From Paractinoplanes ferrugineus (GTDB lineage Bacteria; Actinomycetota; Actinomycetes; Mycobacteriales; Micromonosporaceae), in NCBI RefSeq assembly GCF_016862195.1, contig NZ_BOMM01000030.1, positions 1 through 52,280 of the forward strand: a DNA stretch of 52,280 bases, given 5' to 3'. The notes beneath the pieces were generated by a model. The model did not search any database. It saw nothing but the letters and a program-made list of their open reading frames with translations, and had not been told where the DNA came from. This document shows, piece by piece, positions 1 through 8,216 of this stretch; within the stretch, counting starts at the first letter, position 1; each line of letters starts with the position of its first letter. Both the position numbers and the translations under genes were made by a program.

Positions 1-301
1 GGGGCACTCGTTCAACCTTACTAGGCCTTCCGGACCGTGTCAACCGGTTTCTCCCGGTTGGTGTCCTTCTGCCCTAGAAAATCCCGCGATTGAGGCGCGC
101 AGCTTGACTGCGATCCGCACTTCTTAGGATTTGGCAGGACGGCCGCTGCGGATCTCTCCGCTCGCTCGTCCGCGTCCCTGCCGGCTCGCAAAACATTACA
201 GGCTCGTTCCGCGGGCTCCAAATCGGCCCCCAGCATGCCGCATCGGGCCAGGTCAGAGCCGGGAAACCGAGAATGTCGGGGGTCGGGCCTACGGTTTGGC
301 C
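1..301. other. Noncoding stretch before the first gene
   Basis: No convincing coding region lies here; long open frames on both strands have arginine-rich compositions typical of shadows in GC-rich DNA. The only structures seen are a short inverted repeat, CAACCGG (41-47) and CCGGTTG (54-60), which could be the terminator of a gene to the left of the window, and a TACGGT hexamer at 290-295 that probably serves as the -10 box of the gene starting at 302. Confidence 0.5.
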
Positions 302-1339
302 ATGCTCGCTCCTGGCTTCGAATCGGTCGGCGAAGCGTTCGCTGCCGACCCGCGCGGCGGTTCCGCGCTCACCGTCCTGCACCGCGGCCGGCCCGTGGTC
401 GATCTCCATGAGGGCTGGCGCGACTCCGCGCGCACGATCCCGTGGGACGAGCACACGCTCGTCAACGTCTACTCGGTGGGCAAGCCGGTCATCGCCGCCG
501 CCGTGCTGCAGCTGGAACAACGCGGTCTGGTGGCGCTCGCGGCGCCGATCTCGACCTACTGGCCGTCGTTCAAGCCGCCGGCCTCCGTCCGAGAGGTGCT
601 CGCGCACCTGGCCGCGTTGCCTGCCTTTCCGGTTCCCCGCCCGGTCGAGGCCTGGGCCGACTGGGACCTTCTCTGCGCCGACCTGGCCGCGGCGACCCCC
701 GAGTGGGAGCCGGGCACGGTGGCCGCCGAGCATGCCCTCACCTATGGCCATCTCCTCGGCGAGCTGGTCCGTCGGGTCGACGGCCGCCCGCCGGCGCGTT
801 ATGTGGCCGAGGAGATCGCCGCCCCGCTGGAGCTCGATCTGGCCTTCGCGCTGTCCGACGCCGACATCGACCGGTGCGCCGAGCTCGAGTTCGACTCTCC
901 CGACTGGCCCGCCCGCATGTTGGGCGAGCCCGACTCGGTGCATGCGAGGGCCGTTTCCAATCCACCGGGCGCCCGAGACCTGGCCGTGGTCAACTCCCCA
1001 CTGTGGCGCCAAGCAGCCGTGCCGGCGGTAAATGTGCACGCGACCTCCATGGCGATCGCCCGCTTCTACGCCGCGATCCTCGACGGCCGCCTCCCCGCGC
1101 CGGCCCTCCCGCAATACCGGGGCACCGACCTGTTCCTCGAGTCCGAGGTCACCTGGGGCCTGGGCGTGCAGATCGAGCCGGACGGCACCTGGGGGCAGGG
1201 CGGCCTGGGTGGCAACGCGGGTTGGGCCGACCCGGGGCGTGACCTCGCCATCGCCTATGTGACCCGGCGCCTCGGCGACTTCGAGACAGTCGACCGCATC
1301 GAGCAGGCGCTCACCGCAACTCCGGGGCGGAACTTCTAA
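302..1339 (+). CDS. Serine hydrolase, beta-lactamase / class C esterase family
   Basis: A 345-residue protein of the serine beta-lactamase-like fold (class C esterase type). The nucleophile motif S-V-G-K is at residues 58-61, and Y-G-H at 148-150 stands where the family has Tyr-x-Asn/His. No signal peptide is visible, so a cytoplasmic esterase or amidase is more likely than a resistance enzyme. An in-frame ATG at 131 would add 57 residues of atypical composition. I prefer 302 because TACGGT (290-295) lies 6 nt upstream, fitting a leaderless transcript. The next gene is convergent, so this is a single-gene unit. The substrate cannot be inferred. Confidence 0.85.
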   Translation: MLAPGFESVGEAFAADPRGGSALTVLHRGRPVVDLHEGWRDSARTIPWDEHTLVNVYSVGKPVIAAAVLQLEQRGLVALAAPISTYWPSFKPPASVREVLAHLAALPAFPVPRPVEAWADWDLLCADLAAATPEWEPGTVAAEHALTYGHLLGELVRRVDGRPPARYVAEEIAAPLELDLAFALSDADIDRCAELEFDSPDWPARMLGEPDSVHARAVSNPPGARDLAVVNSPLWRQAAVPAVNVHATSMAIARFYAAILDGRLPAPALPQYRGTDLFLESEVTWGLGVQIEPDGTWGQGGLGGNAGWADPGRDLAIAYVTRRLGDFETVDRIEQALTATPGRNF

Positions 1340-1658
1340 TGCGGGACCCGGCCCAGCCGATTCTCACCGTCGCGGAAGAGGGATCAAGGAAGGTGGCGGT
1401 GAGGGGGCGAACGGCGGACCTGGCTGGTGTCCGCTGACCTCACTGCCACCGGCCCCGGCGCCGTCCGAGGTCGTCAAGGCCAAGGACGGTGCCGGTGGTT
1501 CCCCCGCCTCGTGGGGCCGGAGCAGCCGATAACCGAGGCTGCGCCAGCGATCCACCTGGGAAAGGCCCGGCGCGGGGTCCGTCGGCTCCGGCGTTACGAC
1601 GGACGCAACGGGCCGGCGGACCCCGCTGGGACCCGCCCGGGCGTACCGGGCGGGGGTC
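1340..1658. other. Convergent intergenic region with hairpins
   Basis: About 320 bases between the stops of two convergent genes. I see no gene. Two inverted repeats stand out before the photolyase terminator: GCGGAC/GTCCGC (1414-1419, 1429-1434) and GTCCGTCG/CGACGGAC (1577-1584, 1597-1604). They probably contribute to ending transcription from both sides. Confidence 0.5.
1630..1658 (-). terminator. Hairpin after the photolyase gene
   Basis: Arms GACCCGCCCGG (1630-1640) and CCGGGCGGG..GTC (1646-1658) with a 5-nt loop begin immediately at the photolyase stop codon. The right arm has two extra G bases and no U-tract follows, as is common in GC-rich actinobacteria. Confidence 0.6.
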
Positions 1659-2984
1659 TCATGGGCGCAGCCACACCGCTTCGTCTCGGTGTGACTCCAG
1701 GGGTCCCGGATAGTCCAGACCGCTGCGCACCCCAGCAGGCAGGCGCCACGGTTCGTGGACGGCGGAGCCCCCGATCGCCTTTAGTTCGGGTACGTAGCGC
1801 CGAACGTACACGCCTTCGGGGTCGAAACGGCGAGCCTGACGAATCGGGTTGAAGCGACGGTAGGGCCGGCTGTCGTTACCTGTACCAGCCACCCATTGCC
1901 AATTGCCGGAGTTGTTGGGCACGTCTCCGTCGAGCAGCCAGCGGAAGAACCACTTGGCGCCGAGCCGCCAGTCGACACCGAGGTGCTTGGTGAGGAAAGC
2001 GGCGGTGATGAGCCGGGCCCGGTTGTGCATCCACCCTTCGGCCCGCAGCTGCCGCATGCCGGCGTCCACGACCGGAACCCCGGTCAGACCGTCCTGCCAA
2101 TGCCGCAACGCGTCCGCGTCCTCCCGCCATTCGTCGCCCGCGCCCGGTCGATAGGCCTCGGTGGAGATTCGCGGGAAGGCGTTGACGACCTGGTAGTAGA
2201 AATCACGCCAGCAAAGCTGACGAACGTAGGGCTCGGCGTTGCGCGAACGGGCGGCGTCGGCGACGGCAAGGGGCGAGAGGCAACCGAAGCGGAGGTACGG
2301 GCTGAGCCGGCTGGTGGCGTCGCCGGGCATGTCGTCGTGCCGATCCCCGTACTCGTCAATGGCGCCCAACCACTCGGACAGCCTCCGCCGGGCCTGGGTC
2401 TCCCCGCCGTCGGCGGCATCCGGCGATTCGCCGCCGGGAATCGCCGGCATGGTCCCGGCCGACAGCCCGGAAGGCAGCGTGACCTTGGCGGGCGGCGCCA
2501 CCTCGTCCCGCCATTTCTGCGCCTGCCAGGAACGGTAGTAGGGCGTGAAGACCCGGTAGGCCGGCCCGCCACCGCCCGGCCGCACCGCACCCGGGTCGAC
2601 CACGGTCACGCCGGGAAAGAGCCGCAGCGCGATGCGCTGTTGCGCACATTCGGCGGTGAGGCGGGTTTCGCGCTTCTTGGCGTACGAGGTGACGTCCGCG
2701 GCCGCGCCGAGCATGGTCGCGCCGACCTCACCGGCCAGTTTCATCGTCTCGGTGACCGGGTCACCGGTGCGCAGCACGAGGTCGCCGCCCTTGTCGCGCA
2801 GCGTGCCCCGCAGGTCGGCGAGGGCCTGGTGCAGGAAACGGGTCCGGTTGGGCGACAGCTTCGACAGGGCCGGGTCGAGGACGAACAGCGGGACCACCTG
2901 GTCGGCGTTGGCGCAGGCGGCGGCGAGGGCCGGGTTGTCGTGGACCCGCAGGTCACGGGTGAACAGGACGACCGCGGTACGCAT
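1659..2984 (-). CDS. phrB: Deoxyribodipyrimidine photolyase (class I CPD type)
   Basis: A 441-residue FAD flavoprotein expected to split UV-induced cyclobutane pyrimidine dimers using blue light. The N-terminal photolyase domain starts with the typical L-F-T-R-D-L-R-x-x-D-N-P-A-L. The C-terminal FAD domain carries C-W-R-D-F-Y-Y-Q and the hallmark N-N-S-G-N-W-Q-W-x-x-G-T-G-N-D-S-x-P-Y-x-R-x-x-N-P. Length is normal for the family. Its ATG shares one base with the TAA stop of crtB (TAATG at 2986-2982), so the two are probably translationally coupled and co-induced. Pairing photolyase with carotenoid genes is a recurrent photoprotection arrangement. A cryptochrome-like role cannot be excluded by eye. 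Confidence 0.95.
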   Translation of the reverse strand: MRTAVVLFTRDLRVHDNPALAAACANADQVVPLFVLDPALSKLSPNRTRFLHQALADLRGTLRDKGGDLVLRTGDPVTETMKLAGEVGATMLGAAADVTSYAKKRETRLTAECAQQRIALRLFPGVTVVDPGAVRPGGGGPAYRVFTPYYRSWQAQKWRDEVAPPAKVTLPSGLSAGTMPAIPGGESPDAADGGETQARRRLSEWLGAIDEYGDRHDDMPGDATSRLSPYLRFGCLSPLAVADAARSRNAEPYVRQLCWRDFYYQVVNAFPRISTEAYRPGAGDEWREDADALRHWQDGLTGVPVVDAGMRQLRAEGWMHNRARLITAAFLTKHLGVDWRLGAKWFFRWLLDGDVPNNSGNWQWVAGTGNDSRPYRRFNPIRQARRFDPEGVYVRRYVPELKAIGGSAVHEPWRLPAGVRSGLDYPGPLESHRDEAVWLRP

Positions 2985-3853
2985 TACGCCGCTACCGGAG
3001 TGCCGGGCCGGGTGAGGATGCTCCGCATCGCGACGGAGGCCCGCTTCGAGTTCGGCACGGTCGCGCGCCGGGTGAACACGTCGTAGTCGGCCGCCTCCAC
3101 CTCGCCGAGGATGCCGCCGTAGAGCTGGTAGGCGGTGCGCATGCAGGCCTGCGAGGCGGGATCCAGCAGCGGGATGCCGGGGGCGGCCAGGCGGTAGTGC
3201 TCCCGGGCACGGCTCACCTCGTCCGCGATCAGTGGCTTGACCTTGGGGTTTCCGGGTTTTAGATCTTCCGGGGCAAGGCCGAACCGCTCGAGGTCCTCGC
3301 GGGGGAGGTAGATCCGGCCGCGGTCGAGGTCCTCGGCGACGTCGCGGATGAAGTTGGTGAGCTGGAAGGCGAGTCCGAGCTGGCGGGCGGGCTCGCGGGC
3401 GGCGGCCGGATCGGCGGAACCGAGGATCGGCAGCATCATCGTGCCGATCACCGCCGCCGAACCTTCCATGTAGTCGAGCAGGTCGTCGTAGGTTTCGTAG
3501 GACGTGACGGTCAGGTCCATCGCCATCGAGCGCAGGAACGAGGCGAAGTCGTCGACGTCGAGGTTGAAGACCGCGATCGTGTGCAGCACCGCGGGCAGCA
3601 GCGGGTCGTCGGTCCGCTCCCCCCGCAAGCCGGCCACGAACCGCTCCGACCAGTCGTTGAGTCGATTCGCGCGCTCCTCCGCCGGGAGATCCTCGGTGCG
3701 ATCGACGATCTCGTCGGCATAGCGGGTGAAGCCGTAGAGGGCGTGTACGTGCCGCCGCTTCCATGCCGGCAGCAGCCGGGTGGCCAGGTAATACGTGCGG
3801 CCGTGCTGCTTGTGGAGAAGCCGGCAGCGTTCGTAGGCCTCGGCAAGGTCCAC
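2984..3853 (-). CDS. crtB: Phytoene synthase
   Basis: A 289-residue squalene/phytoene synthase that condenses two geranylgeranyl diphosphates head-to-head to phytoene. The two Mg-diphosphate binding motifs are visible as D-E-I-V-D (47-51) and D-V-A-E-D (171-175), followed by R-G-R-I-Y-L-P. The start is GTG at 3853, preceded closely by a perfect AGGAGGG ribosome binding site. The gene is divergent from crtE (65 bp apart) and overlaps the photolyase start by one base. It provides the committed step between CrtE and CrtI encoded on the other arm. Confidence 0.95.
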   Translation of the reverse strand: MDLAEAYERCRLLHKQHGRTYYLATRLLPAWKRRHVHALYGFTRYADEIVDRTEDLPAEERANRLNDWSERFVAGLRGERTDDPLLPAVLHTIAVFNLDVDDFASFLRSMAMDLTVTSYETYDDLLDYMEGSAAVIGTMMLPILGSADPAAAREPARQLGLAFQLTNFIRDVAEDLDRGRIYLPREDLERFGLAPEDLKPGNPKVKPLIADEVSRAREHYRLAAPGIPLLDPASQACMRTAYQLYGGILGEVEAADYDVFTRRATVPNSKRASVAMRSILTRPGTPVAA

Positions 3854-3918
3854 TTACCCTCCTAAAAAATCGACGCGCGAATCGACGCAACCTCAGAACC
3901 TAGGGTACGGTCATTCTC
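3854..3918. promoter_or_regulatory. Divergent crtB / crtE control region
   Basis: The 65-bp gap holds the signals for both arms of the carotenoid cluster. ATCGACGC occurs twice as a direct repeat with a 12-bp period (3869-3876 and 3881-3888), a candidate operator for the MerR/LitR-like regulator at the end of the rightward arm. TACGGT at 3906-3911 lies 7 nt before the crtE GTG, fitting a leaderless crtE transcript. AGGAGGG just before crtB is its ribosome binding site on the minus strand. Confidence 0.5.
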
Positions 3919-5058
3919 GTGGCCAATGACACGCTCGAGGGAAACCGGCGCCGGGAGATACCCCGCCAGGTAAGCCGGCATTCCATGCTTCTCGATGCGG
4001 TCGAGGGCACCTTGGCCGACTTCCTGGCCGCCCAGATCGTCGGACTCGACGCCGTCGACCCCGCCCTGGGCAGCTTGGCGCGCACCACGCGGGACCTGGT
4101 GCTGGCCGGCGGGAAGCGGCTGCGCCCCACGTTCGCCTACTGGGGTTGGCGCGGGGCGACCGGCCTCGGCGAACCCCTCGACCCGGCGCTTCCGGCGCTC
4201 GCCGCACTCGAGCTGATGCACACGTTCGCGCTGGTCCACGACGACGTGATGGACGAGTCGGCGACCCGCCGTGGCCGGCCCACCGCCCACCGGCTGTTCG
4301 CCGGGCAGCACACCCGGGCGGGTCGCCTCGGCGACCCCGGCCGGTTCGGCACCACCGCCGCGATCCTGGTCGGCGACCTCTGCCTGGTCTGGGCCGATCA
4401 ACTGCTGGCCCGCGCCCCGCTGCCGACGTCGACGCTGTTCGCGGTGCGCTCCTGTTACGACCGCATGCGCGTCGAAGCGGTCGTCGGGCAATATCTCGAC
4501 GTGCTCGGCGAGAGCGCCCCCGACGAGTGGTCGGCCGAGCGCGCACTCCTGGTCGCGCGGCTGAAGACGGCCAGCTACACCGTGCAGCGGCCGCTCCAGT
4601 TCGGGCTCGCCCTGGCCGGCCCGGTCGCGGCCGAGATCGACGATGCCTACGGCCGTTACGGCGAGCTGGTGGGCGAGGCCTTCCAGCTCCGCGACGACCT
4701 GCTCGGCGTCTTCGGCGACCCCGCCGTCACCGGCAAACCAGCAGGCGACGACCTGCGCGCCGGCAAACCAACGACTCTGCTGTTGCTCGCCAGACAGCTC
4801 GCCGCCACCCCGGCGCAGCGAGCTCTGCTGGCCCTGGACCCCGCCGGAGCTGTCAACCCCGCCGACGGCTCCGGCGGGCTCAATCCGTCGCTCATCTCCG
4901 AGCTGATTTCCGAGACCGGGGCTCCTGAAAGGATCGAAGCCATGATCCAGGAACGGGTCGCCACCGCCGTCACGGTGTTGGCCGACGCACCGATCGAGGA
5001 CGAGGCCCGCACCGCTCTGGTCGAGCTGGCCGTTCGAGCTACGCAGCGACCGGCATGA
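3919..5058 (+). CDS. crtE: Geranylgeranyl diphosphate synthase (polyprenyl synthetase)
   Basis: A 379-residue trans-isoprenyl diphosphate synthase making the C20 precursor for phytoene. The first aspartate-rich motif is D-D-V-M-D (108-112) and the second is around D259-D260 (F-Q-L-R-D-D-L-L-G); K-R-L-R-P, which binds IPP, precedes them. The start is GTG at 3919 with a TACGGT -10 box 7 nt upstream. The stop overlaps crtI by four bases (ATGA). The context supports the GGPP assignment over a longer-chain product; chain length is not proven by sequence alone. Confidence 0.9.
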   Translation: MANDTLEGNRRREIPRQVSRHSMLLDAVEGTLADFLAAQIVGLDAVDPALGSLARTTRDLVLAGGKRLRPTFAYWGWRGATGLGEPLDPALPALAALELMHTFALVHDDVMDESATRRGRPTAHRLFAGQHTRAGRLGDPGRFGTTAAILVGDLCLVWADQLLARAPLPTSTLFAVRSCYDRMRVEAVVGQYLDVLGESAPDEWSAERALLVARLKTASYTVQRPLQFGLALAGPVAAEIDDAYGRYGELVGEAFQLRDDLLGVFGDPAVTGKPAGDDLRAGKPTTLLLLARQLAATPAQRALLALDPAGAVNPADGSGGLNPSLISELISETGAPERIEAMIQERVATAVTVLADAPIEDEARTALVELAVRATQRPA

Positions 5059-6530
5059 TGTCTCGCATGCAGTCTGATCGTGTTGTCGTCGTCGGTGCCG
5101 GGCTCGGCGGTCTCGCCTGCGCACTTCATCTGGCCGCGGCCGGCCGGCAGGTCACGGTGGTGGAGCGGGAGTCCGTCCCGGGCGGACGGGCCGGGCGGCT
5201 GTCGGTTCAGGGCTACGAGTTCGACACCGGGCCGACCGTGCTGACCATGCCGTCGCTCATCGAGGAGCCGCTTGCCGCCGTCGGCGAGCGGTTGTCGGAC
5301 TGGCTGGAACTGACGCCGCTCGACCCGGCCTATCGCGCCTACTACCCCGACGGTTCCTCGCTTGACGTCCGCACCGACACGGTGGCCATGGCCGCGGAGA
5401 TCTCCCGCGTCTGCGGCCCCCGCGAGGCCGACGGCTACCTGCGGTTCGTCGACTTCGCGCGCAAGCTGTGGGAGCTCGAGCGCGACCACTTCATCGGGCG
5501 CAATCTCGACACCCCGATCGACCTGGTCAATCTCAACCTGCTGAAGCTCCTCGGCATGGGCGGGTTCCGGCGGCTGCACCCGAAGATGGCCTCGTTCTTC
5601 CGTGACCCGCGGACCCAGCGGATCTTTTCGTTCCAGGCGATGTATGCCGGGCTGGCCCCGCACGACGCACTCGCGATCTACGCGGTGATCGCCTACCTCG
5701 ACTCGGTTGCCGGCGTCTACTTCCCCAAGGGCGGCATGCACGCCGTACCGAAGGCGTTGGCCGGGGCCGCGGAGAAGCACGGCGTGACGTTCCGTTACGA
5801 CACGACCGTCACCCAGGTCGAGATCACCAACGGCCTAGCGACAGGCGTCATCACCGCGGACGGCTCCCGCATCCCGGCCGACGTCGTCGTCCTCAACCCC
5901 GATCTGCCGATCGCCTCGCGCGATCTTCTGCCGCCGCGGCGGCAGCGCCGGCTGCGTTACTCACCCTCCTGCGTGGTGCTGCACATCGGCTCCAAGCAGA
6001 CGTACAGCAAGATCGCCCACCACAACATCCATTTCGGTACGGCGTGGAAGCGCACGTTCGACGAGGTGATCCGGGACGGGCGGTTGATGAGCGACCCCTC
6101 GCTGCTGGTCACCAACCCCTCGTTCTCCGACCCGTCGGTGGCCCCCGCCGGCCGGCAGACCTACTACGTGCTGGCGCCCACTCCCAACCTGGAGTCGGGA
6201 CCGATGAACTGGCGGGGCGGCCTGGCCGAGCGCTATGCCGACTCGCTGGTCCAGACGCTGGAGCAGCGTGGCTACGTGGGCTTCGGCGACGGCATCGAGG
6301 TGCGCGAAATAATCACCCCGGCGGACTGGGCGGACCAGGGAATGGCGGCCGGCACCCCGTTCGCGGCCGCGCACACGTTCGCCCAGACCGGCCCGTTCCG
6401 GCCCTCCAACCAGCACCCGGTCTACCCCAACGTGGTCTACACCGGCTCCGGCACCCAGCCCGGGGTCGGCGTGCCGATGGTGCTGATCTCCGGCAAACTG
6501 GCGGCCGCCCGGGTCACCGGTGGCCGCTGA
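5055..6530 (+). CDS. crtI: Phytoene desaturase
   Basis: A 491-residue FAD-dependent desaturase that introduces double bases into phytoene, leading to lycopene or a related product. The dinucleotide-binding G-A-G-L-G-G starts at residue 14, E-x-x-x-x-P-G-G-R-A follows, and the C-terminus carries the bacterial CrtI signature around T-G-S-G-T-Q-P-G-V-G-V-P-M. Its ATG overlaps the crtE stop (ATGA) and its stop overlaps idi (TGATG), so the arm is one polycistronic unit. No lycopene cyclase or carotenoid tailoring gene is present in the window, so the end product is unknown. Confidence 0.93.
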   Translation: MMSRMQSDRVVVVGAGLGGLACALHLAAAGRQVTVVERESVPGGRAGRLSVQGYEFDTGPTVLTMPSLIEEPLAAVGERLSDWLELTPLDPAYRAYYPDGSSLDVRTDTVAMAAEISRVCGPREADGYLRFVDFARKLWELERDHFIGRNLDTPIDLVNLNLLKLLGMGGFRRLHPKMASFFRDPRTQRIFSFQAMYAGLAPHDALAIYAVIAYLDSVAGVYFPKGGMHAVPKALAGAAEKHGVTFRYDTTVTQVEITNGLATGVITADGSRIPADVVVLNPDLPIASRDLLPPRRQRRLRYSPSCVVLHIGSKQTYSKIAHHNIHFGTAWKRTFDEVIRDGRLMSDPSLLVTNPSFSDPSVAPAGRQTYYVLAPTPNLESGPMNWRGGLAERYADSLVQTLEQRGYVGFGDGIEVREIITPADWADQGMAAGTPFAAAHTFAQTGPFRPSNQHPVYPNVVYTGSGTQPGVGVPMVLISGKLAAARVTGGR

Positions 6531-7102
6531 TGACCGGCCGCGAAGCACATGTCGTCGAGCTCGTGTCGCCGGACGGGGTGGCGGTCGGGTCGGACACCGT
6601 CTCCTCGGCCCACTCCGCCCCCGGCCGGCTGCACCGGGCGTTCTCGGTCTTCCTGCGTGACCCGGCCACCGGTCGGGTGCTGCTGCAGCAGCGGGCGGCG
6701 GTCAAGACGCGGTTCCCGCTGCGGTGGGCCAACACCTGCTGCGGACATCCCCGCCCCGGCGAGGAGGTGACGGTGGCCGCGCAACGCCGGCTGTTCGAGG
6801 AACTGGGAATCGCCGCGCTGGATCTGGTCGAGGTGGGCGTCTACACGTACCGCGCGGAAGATCCGGAGAGCGGCCGGGTCGAGCACGAGTACGACCATGT
6901 CCTGCTCGGCGATCTGCCCACCGGCACCACAATCGTGCCCGACTCGTCCGAGGTCGCCGACCTTCGGTGGGTGATGCTCCCCGAGTTACTCACCGAGATC
7001 GCGGCTGATCCACTCCCCTACGCACCGTGGCTGACGGGCGTCGCCACACGGCTGTTCTTCGCGCCCGCCTTCGATGCCTCGGAGCGGCCGGGTGATCGAT
7101 GA
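6530..7102 (+). CDS. idi: Isopentenyl-diphosphate delta-isomerase, type 1
   Basis: A 190-residue Nudix-fold isomerase interconverting IPP and DMAPP, feeding CrtE. Visible are W-A-N-T-C-C-G-H-P with the catalytic Cys, the Nudix-like R-R-L-F-E-E-L-G-I, and the E-H-E-Y-D-H metal-binding stretch. Its start overlaps the crtI stop and its 3' end overlaps the regulator gene by 11 bases. Codon 153 (6986-6988) is TTA, the rarest leucine codon in high-GC actinobacteria, which could make expression depend on the cognate tRNA. Confidence 0.93.
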   Translation: MTGREAHVVELVSPDGVAVGSDTVSSAHSAPGRLHRAFSVFLRDPATGRVLLQQRAAVKTRFPLRWANTCCGHPRPGEEVTVAAQRRLFEELGIAALDLVEVGVYTYRAEDPESGRVEHEYDHVLLGDLPTGTTIVPDSSEVADLRWVMLPELLTEIAADPLPYAPWLTGVATRLFFAPAFDASERPGDR

Positions 7103-8072
7103 GGCCCTGAGCGCCGGCGCGGCCGCACGCCGGCTCGGGGTAGCGGTGACGACTCTGCGGACCTGGCACCAGAGGTACGGACTGGGCCCGAGCCGCCACG
7201 TTCCCGGCCAGCACCGCCGCTACACCGCTCAGGACCTCGACCGCCTCGAGGTGATGCTCCGCCTGACCTCCCAGGGCGTGGCCCCGGCCGAGGCGGCAGC
7301 TTGGGCGCGCCGTACGCCCGTACCGGTACCGGTCTCCGCTCCCGCATCGCCCCCCGCCGCCGAATTGATTCCGGCTGAGCCGATTCCGGCTGAGCCGATT
7401 CCCGGGCAGGGGCCGATTCCCGGGCAGGGGCCGGACGGCGGTGGCCACACCATCGCCCTCGGCCCGGTCGAACCCGCCGCCCGCGGTCTCGCCCGGGCCG
7501 CCATGCGCCTGGACGCCGGCCTGATGCGCGACATCCTCAACGACTCCATCCAGGCCAACGGCGTGATCGTCACCTGGAACGAGGTGGCCATGCCGGTGCT
7601 GATCGGGATCGGCGAACGCTACGAGGCAACCCTCCGGTTCGTGGAAGTCGAACACCTGGTCTCCCGGTGCCTGACCGAGGTGCTGAGCGCCGTCCCCCGA
7701 CCGCCCTCCTCGGTGGTCACCCGGGTGCTGCTGGCCGCCGCCGACGAGGACCAACACATCCTGCCCCTGGAGGCCCTGGCGGCCGCCCTGGCCGAGGTGG
7801 GCGTCCCGACCCGCATGCTGGGCGCCCGAGTGCCACCCCAGGCCCTGGACAACGCCATCACCCGCACCGGTCCCGCCGCCGTCATCCTGTGGTCCTCGGT
7901 GCCCCACGCCAGCCGCTCCGAGCAGCTGGCGCGCGTCGCGGCCCACCCACACCCCCCGTTGCTGCTGGCGGCCGCCGGCCCCGGCTGGCGCCACTCGACC
8001 TTCCCCGCAGGCGTGCACCACCTCACATCTCTGGTCCAGGCATTCGACCTGGCCCGGGCCGCCGCCCGATGA
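7092..8072 (+). CDS. MerR-type regulator with cobalamin-binding-like domain (LitR/CarH family)
   Basis: A 326-residue regulator with an N-terminal MerR winged helix (about residues 7-75), a Pro-rich linker made of tandem repeats, and a C-terminal domain resembling the B12-binding module of LitR/CarH photoreceptors. The four-helix part ends in Y177-x9-E187-H188, where CarH has W-x9-E-H. The lower-ligand candidate is D-Q-H222. Several canonical positions differ: Trp to Tyr, and Pro where Gly follows the His. GTG at 7092 is chosen because GGAG (7081-7084) sits 7 nt upstream; ATG 7074 is the alternative. It closes the crtE-crtI-idi operon and probably controls both arms. Confidence 0.85.
   Translation: MIDEALSAGAAARRLGVAVTTLRTWHQRYGLGPSRHVPGQHRRYTAQDLDRLEVMLRLTSQGVAPAEAAAWARRTPVPVPVSAPASPPAAELIPAEPIPAEPIPGQGPIPGQGPDGGGHTIALGPVEPAARGLARAAMRLDAGLMRDILNDSIQANGVIVTWNEVAMPVLIGIGERYEATLRFVEVEHLVSRCLTEVLSAVPRPPSSVVTRVLLAAADEDQHILPLEALAAALAEVGVPTRMLGARVPPQALDNAITRTGPAAVILWSSVPHASRSEQLARVAAHPHPPLLLAAAGPGWRHSTFPAGVHHLTSLVQAFDLARAAAR
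7363..7436 (+). repeat. Tandem repeats in the regulator linker
   Basis: Inside the regulator gene, about three copies of a 15-bp unit (GATTCCGGCTGAGCC) run directly into two copies of an 18-bp unit (GATTCCCGGGCAGGGGCC). They encode I-P-A-E-P repeats followed by I-P-G-Q-G-P repeats, a flexible linker between the DNA-binding and sensor domains. Copy number may vary between strains by slippage. Confidence 0.8.
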
Positions 8073-8113
8073 CGACCGCGTTTTCCCTGCTCACGGCGTT
8101 CTCGGAGGCCGGT

Positions 8114-8143
8114 TTGGAGCGCGGGGGGTGGATCACGTATGCT
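8114..8143 (+). promoter_or_regulatory. Probable promoter of the tRNA cluster
   Basis: TTGGAG (8114-8119) and TATGCT (8138-8143) are separated by 18 bp, a good match to a housekeeping actinobacterial promoter. It lies about 70 bp before tRNA-Glu, in the otherwise noncoding gap after the regulator gene. Confidence 0.5.
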
Positions 8144-8216
8144 TTCCAAGCCTCAAGCGGGGCCCGGTTGGGGTCAACGCCAGAATGTGTTGCAGACGTG
8201 CAATACTGGCGGAGTT

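Noticed and set aside
302..1339. Antibiotic-resistance beta-lactamase
   Set aside because: The S-x-x-K motif is shared by esterases and peptidases of the fold; there is no signal peptide and no K-T-G box is evident, so a resistance call is not supported.
3862..5124. Long minus-strand frame opposite crtE
   Set aside because: Antisense to a polyprenyl synthetase with both Asp-rich motifs intact.
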